46,168 bases of DNA from an uncultured Lachnospiraceae bacterium (lineage in GTDB: Bacteria > Bacillota > Clostridia > Lachnospirales > Lachnospiraceae), in contig CACYXH010000052.1 of the NCBI GenBank assembly GCA_902778245.1, positions 1 to 46,168 on the forward strand. The letters run 5' to 3'. A program made the position numbers and the translations under genes. How positions within the stretch are numbered: position 1 is the first letter of the stretch; each line of letters opens with the position of its first letter. Under the pieces are notes generated by a model. The model was given only the letters and a program-made list of their open reading frames with translations. It ran no database searches and was not told where the DNA came from. Shown piece by piece: positions 16,786-26,274 of this stretch.

Positions 16786-18790
16786 AATTGAAGCAATATC
16801 TATCGAGGCTGAGGAGAATAAAATAACAAGCCGTAAGGGTAGTTTCTCTCTGACGGCGACAAACCTTGATGAAGATTTGCTGGATAATAAGACTGAGAGA
16901 AAGATTGTTATCACTGCAGAATTTCCGGAGGATAATAAGGGAATTGTCTTTTCCGAAGATCTGGACGATTACATTTCGGGTGCGGAAAAGGGGATAGACT
17001 TCACAGGAAAAGTAGAAAAAACCATCCATATCGGAGATATTGAGTATAAAACGACAAAAGGAAAACAGGAACTGAAATGGAATGGAAAACTTCCGGCGGG
17101 AACTGTGCTGAAACTGTGGGTGTGCGATGCAAAAGGGGAAAGAGTAAGTAATATCGAGACAATCAAGGTTATTCAGTACCCTGTCAGCCTTGAATGGGGT
17201 TCTACGGCTGACGAAAATCCGGCAACTACTTATCTGAGCAAGAACGATAAGTTGACCTTATCCGGAAATAAGGGCGAGTACGTGGAAGTGAAATACAATG
17301 GAACAACATACTATTCGTCATTGGATCAGACCATTACGCCGGTTGTGAATAATTCCGGTTCGAAGCACGATCAGCAGACGGCAACAGCTGGATTTGTGGA
17401 TGTCCTTAACCTGACTTTTGAGGAAGCATCTTACAAATTTACTTATGACAATGAAGCATTCCAGATCCCGTCTGATTCGATACGGTTTGAAAATCGTGGA
17501 AAGACAGTATCAATTACCCTTCCGGAAATTGGAACCATCAAGGAAGTGACGATTCCGGGCGGTAAGGTGACGGTATCCGGAGAGACCGGAACGACATTTG
17601 ATTTTCCGGTAAGCTGGTCAGGGAAAGACTTGATTCCCACCGGAAGCGCCATCTCTGTGTCCTATATGGATCAGGGGGGAAATGAAGGAAAGGGAAGCAG
17701 CGTGGCTTCCCGCTCCACAGTAACTACACCGATCACATTGAAAATCAGACCGGAACTGAATGGAAACGGATATCTGAACGGGCGCAGCAATACTTTGATC
17801 GTCAGCGGTTCCGCCTGTGCATGCGAGCCGATTCGCGTGACGGTAGCGGATATGTCTCAGTCTACTTATGCCAGTCAGAAGGAAGTATGGAGCGACAGCA
17901 ACGGTACCTGGGAAGCGATGTTTGATATGTCCAGGTTACCAGAGGGAGGAGATTTCCAGATTACCGCGGAGTATATGGATGTCAACGGCCCAAGCGCGGC
18001 GATGACAGCAAGGTTTGATGCGTATGTGGCATCACCGGCCACACTTTCTCCTATCTACGAAGAAATGACGCATCTGAGCGGTATGGCAGAGCCCGGTACA
18101 GCGGTCGTTCTGATTGTCGGTGATCAGCACTATGAGATGGAAGTGGATCGGTTTGGTCACTTTTCGATGGATGATGTTCCGATGATGGTTGCATATGATG
18201 AGAACGCAAATGAAGAAGACACACAGAATCTGCCGACTTCTTTTGATATCTATGTAACCGATATTGCAGGAAATACTTATATCAGACACTATGATATCCC
18301 TAAGCCGGGTGATCCGTTTGAAGTAAGCGCTGTTGTAAATCCGCTTGGAAAGATTTTTTATTCTGCCGACAAGGATCAGTCAGACGCCTATGTGGCAACA
18401 CCGGTGAAAGCAGAGGACTTGGAAGATGGAACTTTGGAACTTCCGCTGCTGTTTGGTATGAGTTATGAGGTTGGAAAACTCACACTTACAAAGACGGAGA
18501 ATGGATTTACGGTGGCTTCTGAAGTAGTGCCGAATGAAGAGATTGATGAGGATGACTATGAGATAACAGAAGAAAAGCTGTATGTGTACACATCAAAACC
18601 GACGATGCAGGAATTGAGAAGCCATGCTGGAAGGGAATATGGATATGGCGAGGAGATCCCTCTGAATGACGATGAAACAGTATGGATCGTTGATGAAAAG
18701 GAAATGACAATTCTGGAAGAGGATATTATGGAACTGGAACTCTATGATTATGAGCACAGTGAAGATTATCCGAACTATCAGGAGCAGTAA
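16763..18790 (+). CDS. Secreted repeat protein, C-terminal part
   Basis: The frame opens directly after a TAG at 16760 and continues the domain end (TVEEEYYEIEAISIEAEEN). A gene finder may pick TTG 16877, but no ribosome site supports an independent start. The fragment has several beta-rich, Ig-like stretches (for example LSGMAEPGTAVVLIVGDQ, a typical bacterial Ig-domain turn pattern) and a long acidic C-terminus. There is no sortase signal and no transmembrane anchor, so the product would be released or held non-covalently. It directly precedes the secretion gene cluster, but a link is unproven. Confidence 0.75.
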   Translation, partial: TVEEEYYEIEAISIEAEENKITSRKGSFSLTATNLDEDLLDNKTERKIVITAEFPEDNKGIVFSEDLDDYISGAEKGIDFTGKVEKTIHIGDIEYKTTKGKQELKWNGKLPAGTVLKLWVCDAKGERVSNIETIKVIQYPVSLEWGSTADENPATTYLSKNDKLTLSGNKGEYVEVKYNGTTYYSSLDQTITPVVNNSGSKHDQQTATAGFVDVLNLTFEEASYKFTYDNEAFQIPSDSIRFENRGKTVSITLPEIGTIKEVTIPGGKVTVSGETGTTFDFPVSWSGKDLIPTGSAISVSYMDQGGNEGKGSSVASRSTVTTPITLKIRPELNGNGYLNGRSNTLIVSGSACACEPIRVTVADMSQSTYASQKEVWSDSNGTWEAMFDMSRLPEGGDFQITAEYMDVNGPSAAMTARFDAYVASPATLSPIYEEMTHLSGMAEPGTAVVLIVGDQHYEMEVDRFGHFSMDDVPMMVAYDENANEEDTQNLPTSFDIYVTDIAGNTYIRHYDIPKPGDPFEVSAVVNPLGKIFYSADKDQSDAYVATPVKAEDLEDGTLELPLLFGMSYEVGKLTLTKTENGFTVASEVVPNEEIDEDDYEITEEKLYVYTSKPTMQELRSHAGREYGYGEEIPLNDDETVWIVDEKEMTILEEDIMELELYDYEHSEDYPNYQEQ

Positions 18791-18812
18791 ACCAAAAAGA
18801 AATCCATGTTAC

Positions 18813-18849
18813 AAAGGAGCCGTCGTATAGGTTATGCGGCGGCTCCTTT
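18813..18849 (+). terminator. Hairpin terminator after the secreted repeat protein
   Basis: AAAGGAGCCG and its exact complement CGGCTCCTTT form a 10-bp stem with a 17-base loop. The only T residues are in the stem, so termination may be incomplete, and the downstream cluster could receive some read-through. Confidence 0.55.
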
Positions 18850-18899
18850 CAAGATTAGAGCAGAAAAGCCGTGTGATGTTATACAAAAGGAGATCCCGG

Positions 18900-19613
18900 A
18901 TGAAATCGATTGAGGTGATAAAGGCATTATTGATGAGAGTAGATTTTTGGATTTATATCGTAATGGGAGTGATTTTTTTGTCTGGAATTTTTTTGTGTCT
19001 GCGTCCTGTGAGAAAGATTCAAAAAGCGCTCCGAAAGGGAAGAGAGCATTTGAGCGAACGCCGCCCGGATGGAAGTTATTTATATAATCAACCCGATTTT
19101 CTGGATTGCCGATTAATTGATGATTGTTGGGCACGCTTCCTGAGTAATCTTGAGATGATGCAAAAAAATAATGCGGTATGTGAGGTCTCTGATTTTATTA
19201 ATTCACAGACAGTGATCCGTGAGCCAGGGCATTCTTCCTTCGGGGAAATGATACCGGGAGTGTTGACTACCCTGGGAATTGTGGGATCTTTTTATGGCAT
19301 CGTAACAGGTCTGTCAACACTGGATCTGAGTACGACGGAAACAATGAGCCAGTCAATTGCCGTACTTATCTCGGGGATGAGACTGGCATTCAATACCTCG
19401 ATTGTTGGCGCAGTGCTTGCGGTTATTTTTCAGCTTATGAGAAGAGTGATCATAGGGAATGCGGAACGAACAATGAGGAGTTTTATCAGGAGTTGCCACA
19501 CGCAGATCACCGCGATGCTTACTCCTGAGGCAATGATGATGCAGACACTGCATGCAATTCTGGCAGAATTGAGAGCGATGAGTGGAGGGCATCATCATGA
19601 GAAAAAAATATGA
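18900..19613 (+). CDS. MotA/TolQ/ExbB-like proton channel subunit
   Basis: A 237-residue membrane protein counted from ATG 18900, which has AAAAGGAG upstream; the frame extends back to 18834 without support. There are three transmembrane segments, near residues 14-35, 118-140 and 160-185. The MotA/ExbB core is visible in GVLTTLGIVGSFYGIVTGL and the third helix MRLAFNTSIVGAVLAV. Family members form pentamers around a MotB/ExbD-type partner and convert ion flow into mechanical work. The partner is encoded next with a 17-base overlap. It lacks the long cytoplasmic tail of Zorya ZorA. It opens the secretion and signalling cluster. Confidence 0.85.
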   Translation: MKSIEVIKALLMRVDFWIYIVMGVIFLSGIFLCLRPVRKIQKALRKGREHLSERRPDGSYLYNQPDFLDCRLIDDCWARFLSNLEMMQKNNAVCEVSDFINSQTVIREPGHSSFGEMIPGVLTTLGIVGSFYGIVTGLSTLDLSTTETMSQSIAVLISGMRLAFNTSIVGAVLAVIFQLMRRVIIGNAERTMRSFIRSCHTQITAMLTPEAMMMQTLHAILAELRAMSGGHHHEKKI

Positions 19614-20595
19614 TTCAGAATATGAAGATAAGGAATCCTTTAGCCCCTGGGAAACCTACTCTGATTTGTACTGTGGGTTGCTTCTTGTTTTTGTACTTCT
19701 CTTTTTCTTTGCGATTTACCAGTATATTGCGGCAAAGGAGTCAAATGATGCCGACACGCTGGCATTGCAGGAGTCAATGAAAGCGGAGCAGGCTTCCGTT
19801 TTGGCTTTGTATAAAGCAGACCTTGAGGATCAGCAGACTGCATATCAGGAGAAAGTAAACCAGCTGAACAGTCAGCAGACGGCATTGGCAATTGTGCGCT
19901 CTGACCTGGAGGACAAGGAAGCGGAGCTGGAAGAAAAAGCAGAATTACTCACGACCCAGCGTAGCCAAATAGAAGCACAGGAGACTCTTTTGAATGAGCA
20001 GGAAATAGTGCTGAATGAACAGAGGGAATTGTTGGATACGCAGGCAGTTCAGCTAGAACAGATTATTGGAATCCACGGTCAGCTGATAGAAGAGCTGAAT
20101 GTAGAACTGACAGCAAATGATATACAGGTGCAGGCGGATCAGAAGACAGGTGCGATCGCGTTTGCAAGCAAGATCCTGTTCGACGTGGACAGTAATGAAC
20201 TGACCGGCGAGGGTAAGGAATTTTTTGAAAAATTTCTCCCTGTTTATCTGGAAGTACTTTTGCAATCTGGGTTTCGGGAATATGTGGCGGAAATCATCGT
20301 TGAAGGACATACGGATGATACCGGATCTTATATGCATAACCTCGAGTTATCCCAGAAACGCGCATTTAGCGTTGCGGAATATTTTTTGAATGACGGATGT
20401 GATTTCCTGGAATCCAAACAGATTGAAGATTTGCGTTCGCTGATTACTGTTAATGGCTGCGCGGATAAGGATCCTGTTTACAGCTCAGATGGTTCGATTG
20501 ATGCGGAAAGATCAAGGCGAGTCGAAATAAAGTTCCGGCTGAGAGATCGGGAAATGATTGAAGAAATGGATGATATATTGAAACAAATTGAGTAA
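19597..20595 (+). CDS. MotB/OmpA-like peptidoglycan-binding stator protein
   Basis: A 332-residue protein from ATG 19597 (GGAGGG upstream). One N-terminal transmembrane helix follows the motif WETYSDLYCGLLLVFVLLFF, in which Asp23 sits where MotB and ZorB proteins have the ion-carrying aspartate. A glutamine/glutamate-rich coiled coil covers about residues 60-160. The C-terminal OmpA domain has EGHTDDTGSYMHNLELSQKRA and AERSRRVEIKF, the peptidoglycan-binding signature. It should anchor the channel to the cell wall. In a Gram-positive secretion locus it is unusual and is best read together with the preceding MotA-like gene. Confidence 0.87.
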   Translation: MRKKYDSEYEDKESFSPWETYSDLYCGLLLVFVLLFFFAIYQYIAAKESNDADTLALQESMKAEQASVLALYKADLEDQQTAYQEKVNQLNSQQTALAIVRSDLEDKEAELEEKAELLTTQRSQIEAQETLLNEQEIVLNEQRELLDTQAVQLEQIIGIHGQLIEELNVELTANDIQVQADQKTGAIAFASKILFDVDSNELTGEGKEFFEKFLPVYLEVLLQSGFREYVAEIIVEGHTDDTGSYMHNLELSQKRAFSVAEYFLNDGCDFLESKQIEDLRSLITVNGCADKDPVYSSDGSIDAERSRRVEIKFRLRDREMIEEMDDILKQIE

Positions 20596-20644
20596 CTATG
20601 TGGATACAAAGCAATACGAAACTGGAAATGCAGGGAGAGAGCAG

Positions 20645-22438
20645 ATGAGAAAGTATTGTTGGAGAAAAGTGGTTTTGCCAATGGCATTGTTCTGTATATT
20701 TGTTTTTCATACGGAAGTACTTGCTGAAGTAGATAAATTGAGCATCAACCAGATGATACAGAACGGAAATAATGTTTTTCTGTATGTAAGTGTATTGGAT
20801 GATGAGGGCAGGCCTGTAACAGAAACTCTTCCGGCAGAGAGATTCTCTGTGCTGATTGACAAAGATGAGATGTTGATTCCGGATGAGGCGGCAAGGTTTC
20901 AATCATTGGAAGAAGGAATGAATTATGTTTTCTGTATAGATATTTCCAAATCCGTGACAGAGCAGGAAATGCAGGAGATTCGTGCAGGGATTTCCGCATT
21001 TGTAAATGGAATGACGAAAAACGATTATGCAGGCCTCATTACAATAGGGACGGAAATCACTTCTATTTGCGATCTGACCCAGGATAAAAACTCCCTGAAT
21101 TTAGCAATTGAAAAGCTGGATCGGACGGCGAACAAAACGTATCTCTACAAGGGCTTGTCATATGCGCTTGACAGACAGAGGAAAAAATTTTCCGGTATGC
21201 CGGAGAGAACTTCTATCATTCTCTTTACAGATGGAATGGATGATTCAGACGGAGCATCCAGCGAAGATGAGATACTTCTGGACATTGCTGAGACAAGAAT
21301 TCCAATTTATGTAGTTGGCCTGAAGGGAAATGATTCTGTGGCGAATCTGAACTCAGTCGGGCAGATTGCAAGGCAGTCAGGAGGCAGTGTCTATTCCTAC
21401 AACGATATGTCGATCGCAGAGGCGATGGAAACGATAAATCAAGTAGTAAAGGATACGTATGTGCTGCATGTTCTGCCGGAAGAACCCAGTTTTGGGAAAC
21501 AGAATCTGATCTGGAAGACCACATACTCTGCGGAGGGTTATACCGTGTCCAGCTCTAATTATGTATTCTCGCTGGGCATGGAAAATGTAGTGTTCGCTGA
21601 ACCGGAGACAGAACCGGAGACAGAACCGACGATGGAATCGGAGCAAACGGATCTTTCGGATCCGGAAACGGAGGAGAAAAAACAGGAATGGACGGAGACG
21701 AAGACAGCGATGGTAAGCCAGACGGAGGAAGAGCCGGGTGGGGAAACCGAGTCCGAGACAGGTGTGTATTCGGATATAAAAAAGAATGAAACCGGTTCAG
21801 GAACGGTATCTCAGATATGGGAAAGAGCGAAAGCGATGGTAGAAGATTATTTTTACATTCTGATAGCAGCGTTTTTGATACTTATTTCTCTTGTGATTAT
21901 CCTGATTGTACTGCTGCGTGGCGGACGAAAGAAGAAACGGCTGGTTTCCGATACCTATCAGGGTCCCCTCGGCTATTCAGGATTCGAACAGAGTTCACTG
22001 AATTCGTTTGGTGAGGAAACTGTTGACGAACGGCAGGATATGGAGAAGACAATTGATGAATCCGGGTTTGAGAATTATGACGATGAGCGCACTGTGGATG
22101 GTTTCTCATATAAAGGAATAAAACTGCGGTTTAAGATTACTTTCGAAGGACAGACAAAAGTGGTTGAGCGCACTCTGGTCGACCAGTTGACGTTGGGGCG
22201 GGGAGATAATTGTGATATTGATGTAGTGCTGCAGTCAACTTCTGAAGAACGAAAACTGACATCCCGGCTTCATGCCAGTATTATTAACCGGCCGGATGGA
22301 TTGTATGTTAGAGATGAAGGCGCAAGGAATAAGACATATATCAACGGGGTGGAGGTAGATGGCGAGAGACCTTTGCGCGATGAAGATGTATTGCAGCTTG
22401 GTAATGCTATGATTCAGATAAAGATATTACAGGTCTAG
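20645..22438 (+). CDS. vWA domain - TM - FHA membrane protein
   Basis: 597 residues from ATG 20645, chosen because a signal peptide (MRKYCWRKVVLPMALFCIFV) starts there and GGGAGAG precedes it; TTG 20588 is only an upstream extension. The extracellular part is a von Willebrand factor A domain with the metal-site DISKS (residues 99-103) and ILFTDGMDDSDG. A Pro/Glu/Thr-rich linker leads to one transmembrane helix (402-426). The cytoplasmic C-terminus is an FHA domain (LTLGRGDN at 516, SRLHASI, then NKTYINGVEV) that would bind phosphothreonine, plausibly made by the kinase at 24874. It may link outside contacts to phospho-dependent assembly of the secretion complex. Confidence 0.85.
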   Translation: MRKYCWRKVVLPMALFCIFVFHTEVLAEVDKLSINQMIQNGNNVFLYVSVLDDEGRPVTETLPAERFSVLIDKDEMLIPDEAARFQSLEEGMNYVFCIDISKSVTEQEMQEIRAGISAFVNGMTKNDYAGLITIGTEITSICDLTQDKNSLNLAIEKLDRTANKTYLYKGLSYALDRQRKKFSGMPERTSIILFTDGMDDSDGASSEDEILLDIAETRIPIYVVGLKGNDSVANLNSVGQIARQSGGSVYSYNDMSIAEAMETINQVVKDTYVLHVLPEEPSFGKQNLIWKTTYSAEGYTVSSSNYVFSLGMENVVFAEPETEPETEPTMESEQTDLSDPETEEKKQEWTETKTAMVSQTEEEPGGETESETGVYSDIKKNETGSGTVSQIWERAKAMVEDYFYILIAAFLILISLVIILIVLLRGGRKKKRLVSDTYQGPLGYSGFEQSSLNSFGEETVDERQDMEKTIDESGFENYDDERTVDGFSYKGIKLRFKITFEGQTKVVERTLVDQLTLGRGDNCDIDVVLQSTSEERKLTSRLHASIINRPDGLYVRDEGARNKTYINGVEVDGERPLRDEDVLQLGNAMIQIKILQV

Positions 22439-22453
22439 TTTAGGAGTATGCAT

Positions 22454-23914
22454 ATGAAGAAAAAAATATTGGGAATCATTACGTTGGTAATTTGCATGAT
22501 ACTTACAAGCAGCATGGATTTGTATGCGACAAACATACAGCTCTCCTCTAAGGACGGAACAGTAAAATTGAGCTATGTCGAAGATTCTTTTCAGGAAAAT
22601 GCGGAATACCGGATTCTTGTATATGCAAATGCGAAAAAGGATGAAAAGCCTGTCTGGATCGAGACGGATGAAGTAGAGCTCACCGGTGAGGAACTGAGGG
22701 AACGGTATGGAAGTAAGGAAGGAGGGATTCTTGAAGAAGCGCCGGCTTCCAGAAAGGTAGCTGTAGAGATTTTTAAAAAAAACGGGGACAGATGGGAAAA
22801 AACTCCACGTATATATACAAGTTTAAGTGATTCAAACGCAAAGGAAATAACTTACCAGTGTGAAATAGAGGAAAACGACCAGGATGAAAGGGAAAAGCTA
22901 GACTTGTTGATGAGTGAAACAAGCAGCTTTGTATTCAGGGTTGAAGGAACATTAGATAATAAAGAACAATATTATATTCAGGTGGATAAGACGATTCTTC
23001 CTTTAGTGAGTGCGGAAGAATTGTATGATTTCCAGGCAGAGATACGTCCGTATAAAACAGATATTTTCGTGAGGATATCGCCAAATCGCCTCTTTTCTGA
23101 TATTCCTGCTGTTTTTATCTGCAACAGAAGGGATGCGGATGGGATATCCTTAACAGAATGTAAAACAGAATATGTTTTTGGAGATGAAATAGAAGAGGAA
23201 ACTGAAACGGAAACAGAGACTGAGACGGAGACAGAGAAGGTAACTGAAGCTGAGACAGAGACGGAAACGGAGACAGTGACAGAAACAGAGACAGAAGCGG
23301 AACCGGAGACAGAAACAGAGACAGAAGCGGAACCGGAGACAGAAACAGAGACAGAGATGGAAACAGAGACAGTAACAGAAACAGAGACAGAGGCGGAAAC
23401 AGAGACAGAAAGCGAAATAGAAATAACTCTAAGTTCAAACTCCGAAAATATCAAAAAATTTACGGATAATAGTGAATGGGCTCATAATAACGAGGCTGTG
23501 ACAGGATTTGAAACCGAGTTTGAAAGCGAGGAAGAAGAAAGCCAGTTGTCAGAACAGATGAAGCCGGAAAAGCCAACGGAAGCGTTGACAGAGAAGGATA
23601 TAAAGGAGAGCGAGGAGACAATATTCGGTAATGAGACGGATTTCATAACGGAAATTTCGAGTGAGTTAGAAACAGAAGAACCAGCGGAAGAGGAAATCGT
23701 ATCTAAAAAAGCAAATTCGCGGCATTTGTTCCATGTATTTGATGGAATGGACGCACCTAAAATGATAGGTTTACTTTTGTTATTGGCAATCATATTTGTA
23801 TTGCTTTGCCTGATGAAACATCAGCAGCGGGTAATGACACAGACGAAAGTTCCGTTTTCAAACAAAGATGACGAAGCAACCATCGAACCGAACAAACTGC
23901 ATAAGCGCAGATAG
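22454..23914 (+). CDS. Thr-Glu-rich single-pass membrane protein of the secretion cluster
   Basis: 486 residues from ATG 22454 (TAGGAG 7-8 bases upstream; ATG 22448 is too close). A signal peptide (KKKILGIITLVICMILTSS) is followed by a beta-rich domain of about 230 residues with no family I recognise, then about 70 residues of Thr-Glu repeat and further acidic sequence. A transmembrane helix at 437-456 and a short basic tail end the protein. The topology is type I with an extracellular domain on an extended acidic stalk. It sits between the vWA-FHA and phosphatase genes, so it probably belongs to the same envelope assembly. Confidence 0.75.
   Translation: MKKKILGIITLVICMILTSSMDLYATNIQLSSKDGTVKLSYVEDSFQENAEYRILVYANAKKDEKPVWIETDEVELTGEELRERYGSKEGGILEEAPASRKVAVEIFKKNGDRWEKTPRIYTSLSDSNAKEITYQCEIEENDQDEREKLDLLMSETSSFVFRVEGTLDNKEQYYIQVDKTILPLVSAEELYDFQAEIRPYKTDIFVRISPNRLFSDIPAVFICNRRDADGISLTECKTEYVFGDEIEEETETETETETETEKVTEAETETETETVTETETEAEPETETETEAEPETETETEMETETVTETETEAETETESEIEITLSSNSENIKKFTDNSEWAHNNEAVTGFETEFESEEEESQLSEQMKPEKPTEALTEKDIKESEETIFGNETDFITEISSELETEEPAEEEIVSKKANSRHLFHVFDGMDAPKMIGLLLLLAIIFVLLCLMKHQQRVMTQTKVPFSNKDDEATIEPNKLHKRR
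23201..23414 (+). repeat. Thr-Glu coding repeat in the membrane protein gene
   Basis: Variable ACN/GAR codons with interspersed Val, Ala and Pro, including a near-perfect 36-base tandem duplication around 23291-23350. It is related in composition to the tracts at 2293 and 26071. Confidence 0.9.
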
Positions 23915-23925
23915 GAGAGATAAAA

Positions 23926-24846
23926 TTGGCAAATAAGATAATAGAGAGTGTTGTAATCAATAATAAAGGACGTGTGAGAGGAAATAATGAGGACAATTTT
24001 TTCCTGAATGGAATCTATTTGCAGCGCAAGGAAATGGATGAAGGGGCGTTTATTTCAAACAGCAGCGAGGATCTCTTTCAACTATATGCGGTCTGCGATG
24101 GCATGGGGGGAGCGGACAGCGGAGAAGAAGCGTCCTACTGCGCGGTTCATGAGCTTTCACTTGGGTACCAGGAATTGAACAAAAAGCTCCAGCCGGACGA
24201 ATTGACGGATGTGTTATACAATATTTCGGAAAAAATACGGCAGGAAGCACTGCAGCGGGGGCAGAAATCAGGGACGACCATAGCGATGGCAGTGGTGGAT
24301 GACGGCCAGCTGTGTCTGGCTAATGTGGGAGACAGCAGAGTATATCGCCTGCGTAATAACTCATTGCAGCAGATGTCTGTGGATCATTCAAAGATACAGA
24401 GAATGATGTCAATGGGGTTGATTACGCCGGAACAGGCCAGAACAGATCCAAGTCGTCACGTGATTACACAGTATCTTGGAATGCCCTCAGATATTAAAAT
24501 TGCTCCATATATCAGCCAACCGTCAGAACTCCGTGAGAACGACATTTATTTGCTGTGTAGTGATGGTTTGACGGACATGGTGGAGGACAAACAGATAGAA
24601 GCTGTATTAGCTTCAAAGGCGGATTTGAAAGAAGCGGCACAGACCCTCATGAAAGCAGCGATGCAAAACGGAGGAAGAGATAATACTACGATTATGCTGC
24701 TGCGTGTAAAGAACGTGGCGGATAAAACGGAAGTACCGGGCAAGAACAACACCGGACTGCAAACGGTGCTGACAGCGGCACAGGCAATAGTTGGAGGCGG
24801 AATACTTCTGACGATTGCAGACTTCGTATATTACATCTTACATTAA
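23926..24846 (+). CDS. PP2C-type Ser/Thr protein phosphatase, membrane-anchored
   Basis: 306 residues from TTG 23926 with GGAGAG upstream. All PP2C metal-binding motifs are present: RGNNEDN (Asp23), VCDGMGGADSGE (Asp58), SGTTIAMAVV, NVGDSRVYRL, CSDGLTDMV and GGRDNTT. The C-terminus has one transmembrane helix (about 280-303), which holds the catalytic domain at the inner membrane face. It precedes the Hanks kinase, the standard PP2C-kinase pairing, and would reverse that kinase's phosphorylation of FHA-interacting partners. Confidence 0.93.
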   Translation: MANKIIESVVINNKGRVRGNNEDNFFLNGIYLQRKEMDEGAFISNSSEDLFQLYAVCDGMGGADSGEEASYCAVHELSLGYQELNKKLQPDELTDVLYNISEKIRQEALQRGQKSGTTIAMAVVDDGQLCLANVGDSRVYRLRNNSLQQMSVDHSKIQRMMSMGLITPEQARTDPSRHVITQYLGMPSDIKIAPYISQPSELRENDIYLLCSDGLTDMVEDKQIEAVLASKADLKEAAQTLMKAAMQNGGRDNTTIMLLRVKNVADKTEVPGKNNTGLQTVLTAAQAIVGGGILLTIADFVYYILH

Positions 24847-24873
24847 TGAATAATAGCAGGCGGCAAGAGAGCA

Positions 24874-26274
24874 ATGGATGATAGATACAGAAAATATGAG
24901 CCTTTTTTTGGAAAGTGGTATATAAAAAGAGAATTGGGAAAAGGCTCCTTTGGTCGCGTATATGAAATTTATTGGGACGATGGCCTTGGAAGCCGTTCTA
25001 AATCTGCCCTGAAGGTGATTCATATTCCATCGGAAGAGGCGCTTGCCGCCCAAAAGGAAGCACAGCCTAATATGGAGGCGGTTAGAACTTTTTTCTTGAA
25101 ACAGGTAGAAAGAATAAAGGACGAAATACGTATCCTTCAGCGGTGTAAAGGTCATAGCAATATTGTCAGTTATGAAGATCACTTGATTATAGATAATTCC
25201 GAAGATGGAGAATTCGGATGGGATATACTGATCCGCATGGAACTGCTGTATCCATTGTCGGAACATTTTGCCAGAAAAGAAGCGACACAATACGATGTAA
25301 TCCAGATGTGGCAGGATATTACAAATGCCCTGATTTATTGTGAAGACCAGGGGATTATTCACCGTGATATCAAGCCTGCAAATATTCTGGTATCCGAGAG
25401 CGGGCATTATAAGCTATCAGACTTTGGCGCTGCAAGAAAAAGCATGCAGGGACAGGATGCCTCTACCCGAATTGGTACAGAACTCTACATGGCTCCGGAG
25501 GTCTACAAAAACCAAAAGTATGACAAGCGCGCAGACTACTATTCATTAGGCCGTGTAATCTACTTTTATCTAAACTTCAGAAGACATGCGTATCTTCCGC
25601 CCTATCCGCAGGTTGTAGATGCGAAAGATTATGATGCGGCAGAGGAAAAGCGCCTGAAGGGCGATAAGCCACCAAAAATTGAGGGTGTGTCTAAAGAAAT
25701 TAATAATGCTCTTATGAAATCGTTGGCTTTTCGCCCTGCAGACCGATATAAAAGTGCCAGAGAACTGTATCAGGTGATAGAACAAATCCGGGTACAGCAG
25801 AAAGAAGAGTTGATCCAAAAATGGCTGGATCCGATGATTAAGCGCTTGGAGCCCGGATCTGTTTTTGATCCGAAGCCTTCACACAAATCAAATAACGGTC
25901 TGCTGATAGGGGTGGCTTGTCTGCTGATGGCAGTGGGAGTAACCGGATTAGTCTTTGGAATACAGACAAAGATAGAAAAAGATAATGAAATGAACATAAA
26001 GATGGCTTTGGAGGAAAGGAAACCGGAACAGAGAGATAAAGTGTATTCTGATACTGAGCAGCTCGAGGTGGAAACAGAGCTTGAGACGGAAACGGAGACC
26101 GAGACGGAAACAGAGACCGAGACGGAAACAGAGACCGAGACGGAAACGGAGACCGAGACGGAAACGGAGACCGAGACGGAAACAGAGACCGAGACGGAAA
26201 CGGAGACCGAGACGGAAACAGAGACCGAGACGGAAACGGAGACCGAGAGAGACCGAGACAGAAACAGAAACTGA
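24874..26274 (+). CDS. Hanks-type Ser/Thr kinase with TM and Thr-Glu stalk; frame broken near 26248
   Basis: The cytoplasmic kinase domain (about 1-310) is complete. It has glycine loop GKGSFG at 22-27, Lys47 in ALKV, catalytic HRDIKPAN at 163-170, DFG at 183-185, and GTELYMAPEVY. A transmembrane helix lies near 342-364. The outside starts with a Thr-Glu stalk that ends abruptly as ERDRDRNRN and a stop. Directly downstream, a different frame resumes ETETE and then a folded domain (to 27496). The intact protein would have about 866 residues. The net change is +1 (or -2) within GAGAGAGACC at 26245-26254. Either phase variation or error is possible. The layout (kinase, TM, outside domain) parallels T7SS EssB/YukC, whose kinase fold is dead. 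Confidence 0.9.
   Translation: MDDRYRKYEPFFGKWYIKRELGKGSFGRVYEIYWDDGLGSRSKSALKVIHIPSEEALAAQKEAQPNMEAVRTFFLKQVERIKDEIRILQRCKGHSNIVSYEDHLIIDNSEDGEFGWDILIRMELLYPLSEHFARKEATQYDVIQMWQDITNALIYCEDQGIIHRDIKPANILVSESGHYKLSDFGAARKSMQGQDASTRIGTELYMAPEVYKNQKYDKRADYYSLGRVIYFYLNFRRHAYLPPYPQVVDAKDYDAAEEKRLKGDKPPKIEGVSKEINNALMKSLAFRPADRYKSARELYQVIEQIRVQQKEELIQKWLDPMIKRLEPGSVFDPKPSHKSNNGLLIGVACLLMAVGVTGLVFGIQTKIEKDNEMNIKMALEERKPEQRDKVYSDTEQLEVETELETETETETETETETETETETETETETETETETETETETETETETETETETETETERDRDRNRN

Noticed and set aside
14729..18790. Three independent genes
   Set aside because: Only the first has a ribosome site and signal peptide; the other frames continue the same repeated domains, so this is one interrupted coding sequence.
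18900..20595. Zorya anti-phage system
   Set aside because: The channel pair resembles ZorA/ZorB, but the MotA-like protein lacks the long ZorA tail and no ZorC, ZorD or ZorE gene follows; the next genes are vWA-FHA, phosphatase and kinase.
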